Shown piece by piece: positions 62,222 to 64,000 of a DNA stretch of 64,000 nt. This stretch comes from Cerina sp048266425 (GTDB lineage Bacteria; Bacteroidota; Bacteroidia; Flavobacteriales; Flavobacteriaceae), in NCBI GenBank assembly GCA_048266425.1, contig JBLWZN010000004.1, positions 82,857 through 146,856 on the forward strand, given 5' to 3'. Position 1 is the stretch's first letter. Each line of letters begins with the position of its first letter. A model generated the notes under the pieces. It was not told the origin of the DNA. It saw only the letters and a list, made by a program, of their open reading frames with translations, and searched no databases. Both the position numbers and the translations under genes were made by a program.

Positions 62222-62335
62222 CTGTTTCAAATGGTTTTCTGGAATTAGCGTTGCCACTAAATTGGTTTTTCATAAGATAAGAATCCCACTAAAACCGTTC
62301 CAATCTATAAATTTTTAACAGGTATTTTAAAATAT

Positions 62336-62479
62336 GTGTGTAAAAAGAAATATTTCGATTTTAGAACCGTCAAAATAACAGCAAAATCCATACGGGAAGT
62401 TATCCAAAAATTGACACAAGCTGGAAAGGAAATCAGATTACAGATATTCGTATTTGAAGATTTTTCCAATCCAAATTAA
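62336..62479 (+). CDS. Possible 47-residue peptide
   Basis: A frame from GTG 62336 to TAA 62477-62479 encodes VCKKKYFDFRTVKITAKSIR and then EVIQKLTQAGKEIRLQIFVF EDFSNPN. The amphipathic composition looks protein-like, and the frame is open further upstream to about 62,272. No family is recognised. It may be the tail of a lost gene. The rest of the 62,222-62,622 gap shows nothing else. Confidence 0.25.
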   Translation: MCKKKYFDFRTVKITAKSIREVIQKLTQAGKEIRLQIFVFEDFSNPN

Positions 62480-62622
62480 GCGCCCAAATAAAATAAGTGG
62501 AAGTCCCTTCGTTTGGGAAAACTTATTCTTAAGCAAGGAAAATTTGATAAACGATAAATGAATCATCGATTATGGACCGAAAGGAGGGACATAACAATAA
62601 TAGAAGGATTCCTAATCGATCC

Positions 62623-64000
62623 CTAAGAAGAGCAATTGCACAATTTTAGAACTGTTCCAGGTTGTATCTCCGATCCCTTTATCCCGTTCCATTCTTTCAA
62701 ATTATCTACGGATATTCCAGGATATTTTTTGGAAATCGTCCATAAGGAGTCGCCCTGTTGTACCGTATGTATTTTAGTGCCCTCCGGGATAGCGGATTTT
62801 GCAGCCGTATTGGAAGATCTTGACACTGTCGCTGAAGAGGTGACAGGCTTTCTTGGGTAAATGGTCAAACGCTGACCTATCCTTAAATTATTGCTTCGTA
62901 GCCCGTTCCAACTCTTAATTTGGCTAACCCCTACTCCATATCTTTCGGCTATTTTTCCCAAAAAGTCACCGCTCTTCACCCTGTAATGAATACGGTCCTG
63001 TGCAGTCACCAATTGGGGCAAAGGCTGCTCTTCCTCCTTGATTTGCTTTTCTACCTGGGCATATATGGCATCCTCATTATTGACAAATTTGCCCACCGCC
63101 GGTACGGGCAGTCTAAGGGTATAATCCTTACCGTCGACATAAGGAATTATATTCAATTTGTAGGATGGGTTTAAAACTTCCAACTCTTCCTTTTCCACAC
63201 CGACCAGCTCCGAAATTTGATCAAAGGTTATAAGCTTTTTCACTCTTACCGTGTCCGTATCAAAAAACGGACGCTCCACCTTGTTTATAGCCAGGCCATG
63301 ATCCTTGGCGTACTCAAATATGTACATAACCGCTAAAAACGCCGGTACGTATCCCGCGGTTTCCCTAGGCAGGTTTCTTCTAATATTCCAATAATTGGTA
63401 TATCCACCCGAACGCCTAATGGCCTTGTTTACATTCCCTGGACCAGAATTATATGCCGCAAGGACCAAATCCCAATCCCCAAAAATGTTGTATAGTTGGG
63501 AAAGGTATTGACAGGCAGCCTTGGTAGATTTTATGGGATCGCTTCGTTCGTCCACATAACTGCTTACATCAAGGTCGAGCATTTTTCCTGTACCGTACAT
63601 AAACTGCCATAATCCTGTAGCCCCTACCCTGGATTTTGCCCTTGGGTTCAATGCGGATTCAATTATGGCCAGGTATTTAATTTCCAAGGGAATGTCGTAA
63701 TTGTCCAGTTCTTGTTCAAACATTGGGAAATAGAACTGGCTGGACACAAGCATACGTTCAATAAAATCCCGTTTTTTTGTCAAGAACATCTTAATGACAT
63801 TCTCTAGGGAAGGATTGTAAGCGATATTGAACGGGGTTCTTTGGTCCAACTTGGCCAACCGGGCCCGTAGGGTATCGGTATCAAGATTGTAATGGTATAT
63901 AGTGTCTATTTCCAATTGGGAAACATCGTTATAAATTGAATCGAAGAGGGAAGCATTGGCGTGCAACTGACTTAACCAAATACTATCATATTTTGCAGCT
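62623..64000 (-). CDS. MltD-like lytic transglycosylase with LysM repeats (5' end outside window)
   Basis: The frame is open from the right edge, so the signal peptide is missing; about 459 residues are visible. The SLT catalytic domain has the Glu in IESALNPRAKSRVGATGLWQ, then AYNSGPGNVNKAIRRSGGYT. Two LysM domains follow, separated by a Ser-rich linker: HYRVKSGDFLGKIAERYGVG and HTVQQGDSLWTISKKYPGIS. It cuts peptidoglycan glycan strands, making anhydro ends, and anchors by LysM. A TTG near 63966 is an internal codon, not the start. Confidence 0.92.
   Translation of the reverse strand, partial: AAKYDSIWLSQLHANASLFDSIYNDVSQLEIDTIYHYNLDTDTLRARLAKLDQRTPFNIAYNPSLENVIKMFLTKKRDFIERMLVSSQFYFPMFEQELDNYDIPLEIKYLAIIESALNPRAKSRVGATGLWQFMYGTGKMLDLDVSSYVDERSDPIKSTKAACQYLSQLYNIFGDWDLVLAAYNSGPGNVNKAIRRSGGYTNYWNIRRNLPRETAGYVPAFLAVMYIFEYAKDHGLAINKVERPFFDTDTVRVKKLITFDQISELVGVEKEELEVLNPSYKLNIIPYVDGKDYTLRLPVPAVGKFVNNEDAIYAQVEKQIKEEEQPLPQLVTAQDRIHYRVKSGDFLGKIAERYGVGVSQIKSWNGLRSNNLRIGQRLTIYPRKPVTSSATVSRSSNTAAKSAIPEGTKIHTVQQGDSLWTISKKYPGISVDNLKEWNGIKGSEIQPGTVLKLCNCSS

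Overview
This is a chromosomal window from a marine-type member of the Flavobacteriaceae (Bacteroidota). The evidence is a SusC/SusD outer-membrane pair, DUF3078 and DUF4837 proteins, a flavobacterial-type lycopene cyclase, a FeoB-linked Cys-rich peptide, and promoters of the Bacteroidota TTTG-N19-TAnnTTTG type (a perfect one drives tRNA-Asn). The window carries about 43 intact or edge-truncated protein genes, one tRNA, and several gene fragments. All identifications come from reading the sequence; no database search was run.

Region 1 (1-14,200) is a catabolic and accessory stretch. It starts with a nucleoside-hydrolase-like gene preceded by a Nudix-fold regulator, then a secreted beta-propeller and a CPBP membrane protease. 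From about 3.5 to 13.2 kb, intact genes (a YdjC/ChbG deacetylase, a GH141-like beta-helix protein, a ceramidase-like protein and a huge PVC-type cytochrome c lipoprotein) alternate with broken ones: an alpha-L-fucosidase N-terminus, an SRPBCC C-terminus, a ThuA C-terminus and a sugar-isomerase N-terminus. It reads as a decaying carbohydrate-use region. DinB and VOC genes close it.

Region 2 (14,380-24,840) is housekeeping and metal handling: tRNA-Asn, rseP, an SCO1-like copper chaperone, feoA-feoB-Cys-rich peptide for ferrous iron, DUF423, and an mntR-mntH pair in which the Nramp transporter carries a C-terminal universal-stress-protein domain. Lycopene cyclase (crtY) follows.

Region 3 (24,770-33,975) is a SusC-SusD-VCBS/ASPIC operon. 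It is bracketed by a 49-bp near-perfect direct repeat (47/49) of the 3' end of crtY. The right copy overlaps the stop of a convergent polyprenyl diphosphate synthase gene. This looks like an island that integrated at the crtY 3' end and split an ancestral convergent crtY/GGPP-synthase pair; it is the strongest novelty in the window.

Region 4 (33,970-43,540) holds the polyprenyl synthase, an ECF sigma factor with a small membrane partner, and a TetR-TolC-AcrA-AcrB type RND efflux operon. Nearly every junction of that operon contains short repeats, and a four-helix-bundle (23S IVS-protein-like) gene sits between tolC and acrA.

Region 5 (43,600-64,000) contains two ClC chloride channel/antiporter genes around aspS and an APC permease, then cspA, tadA/dxs with back-to-back promoters, DUF3078, a dGTPase, a phosphate-type porin with a PiT transporter fused to a PhoU-like domain, a DUF4837 lipoprotein and the 3' part of an MltD-like lytic transglycosylase that runs off the window.
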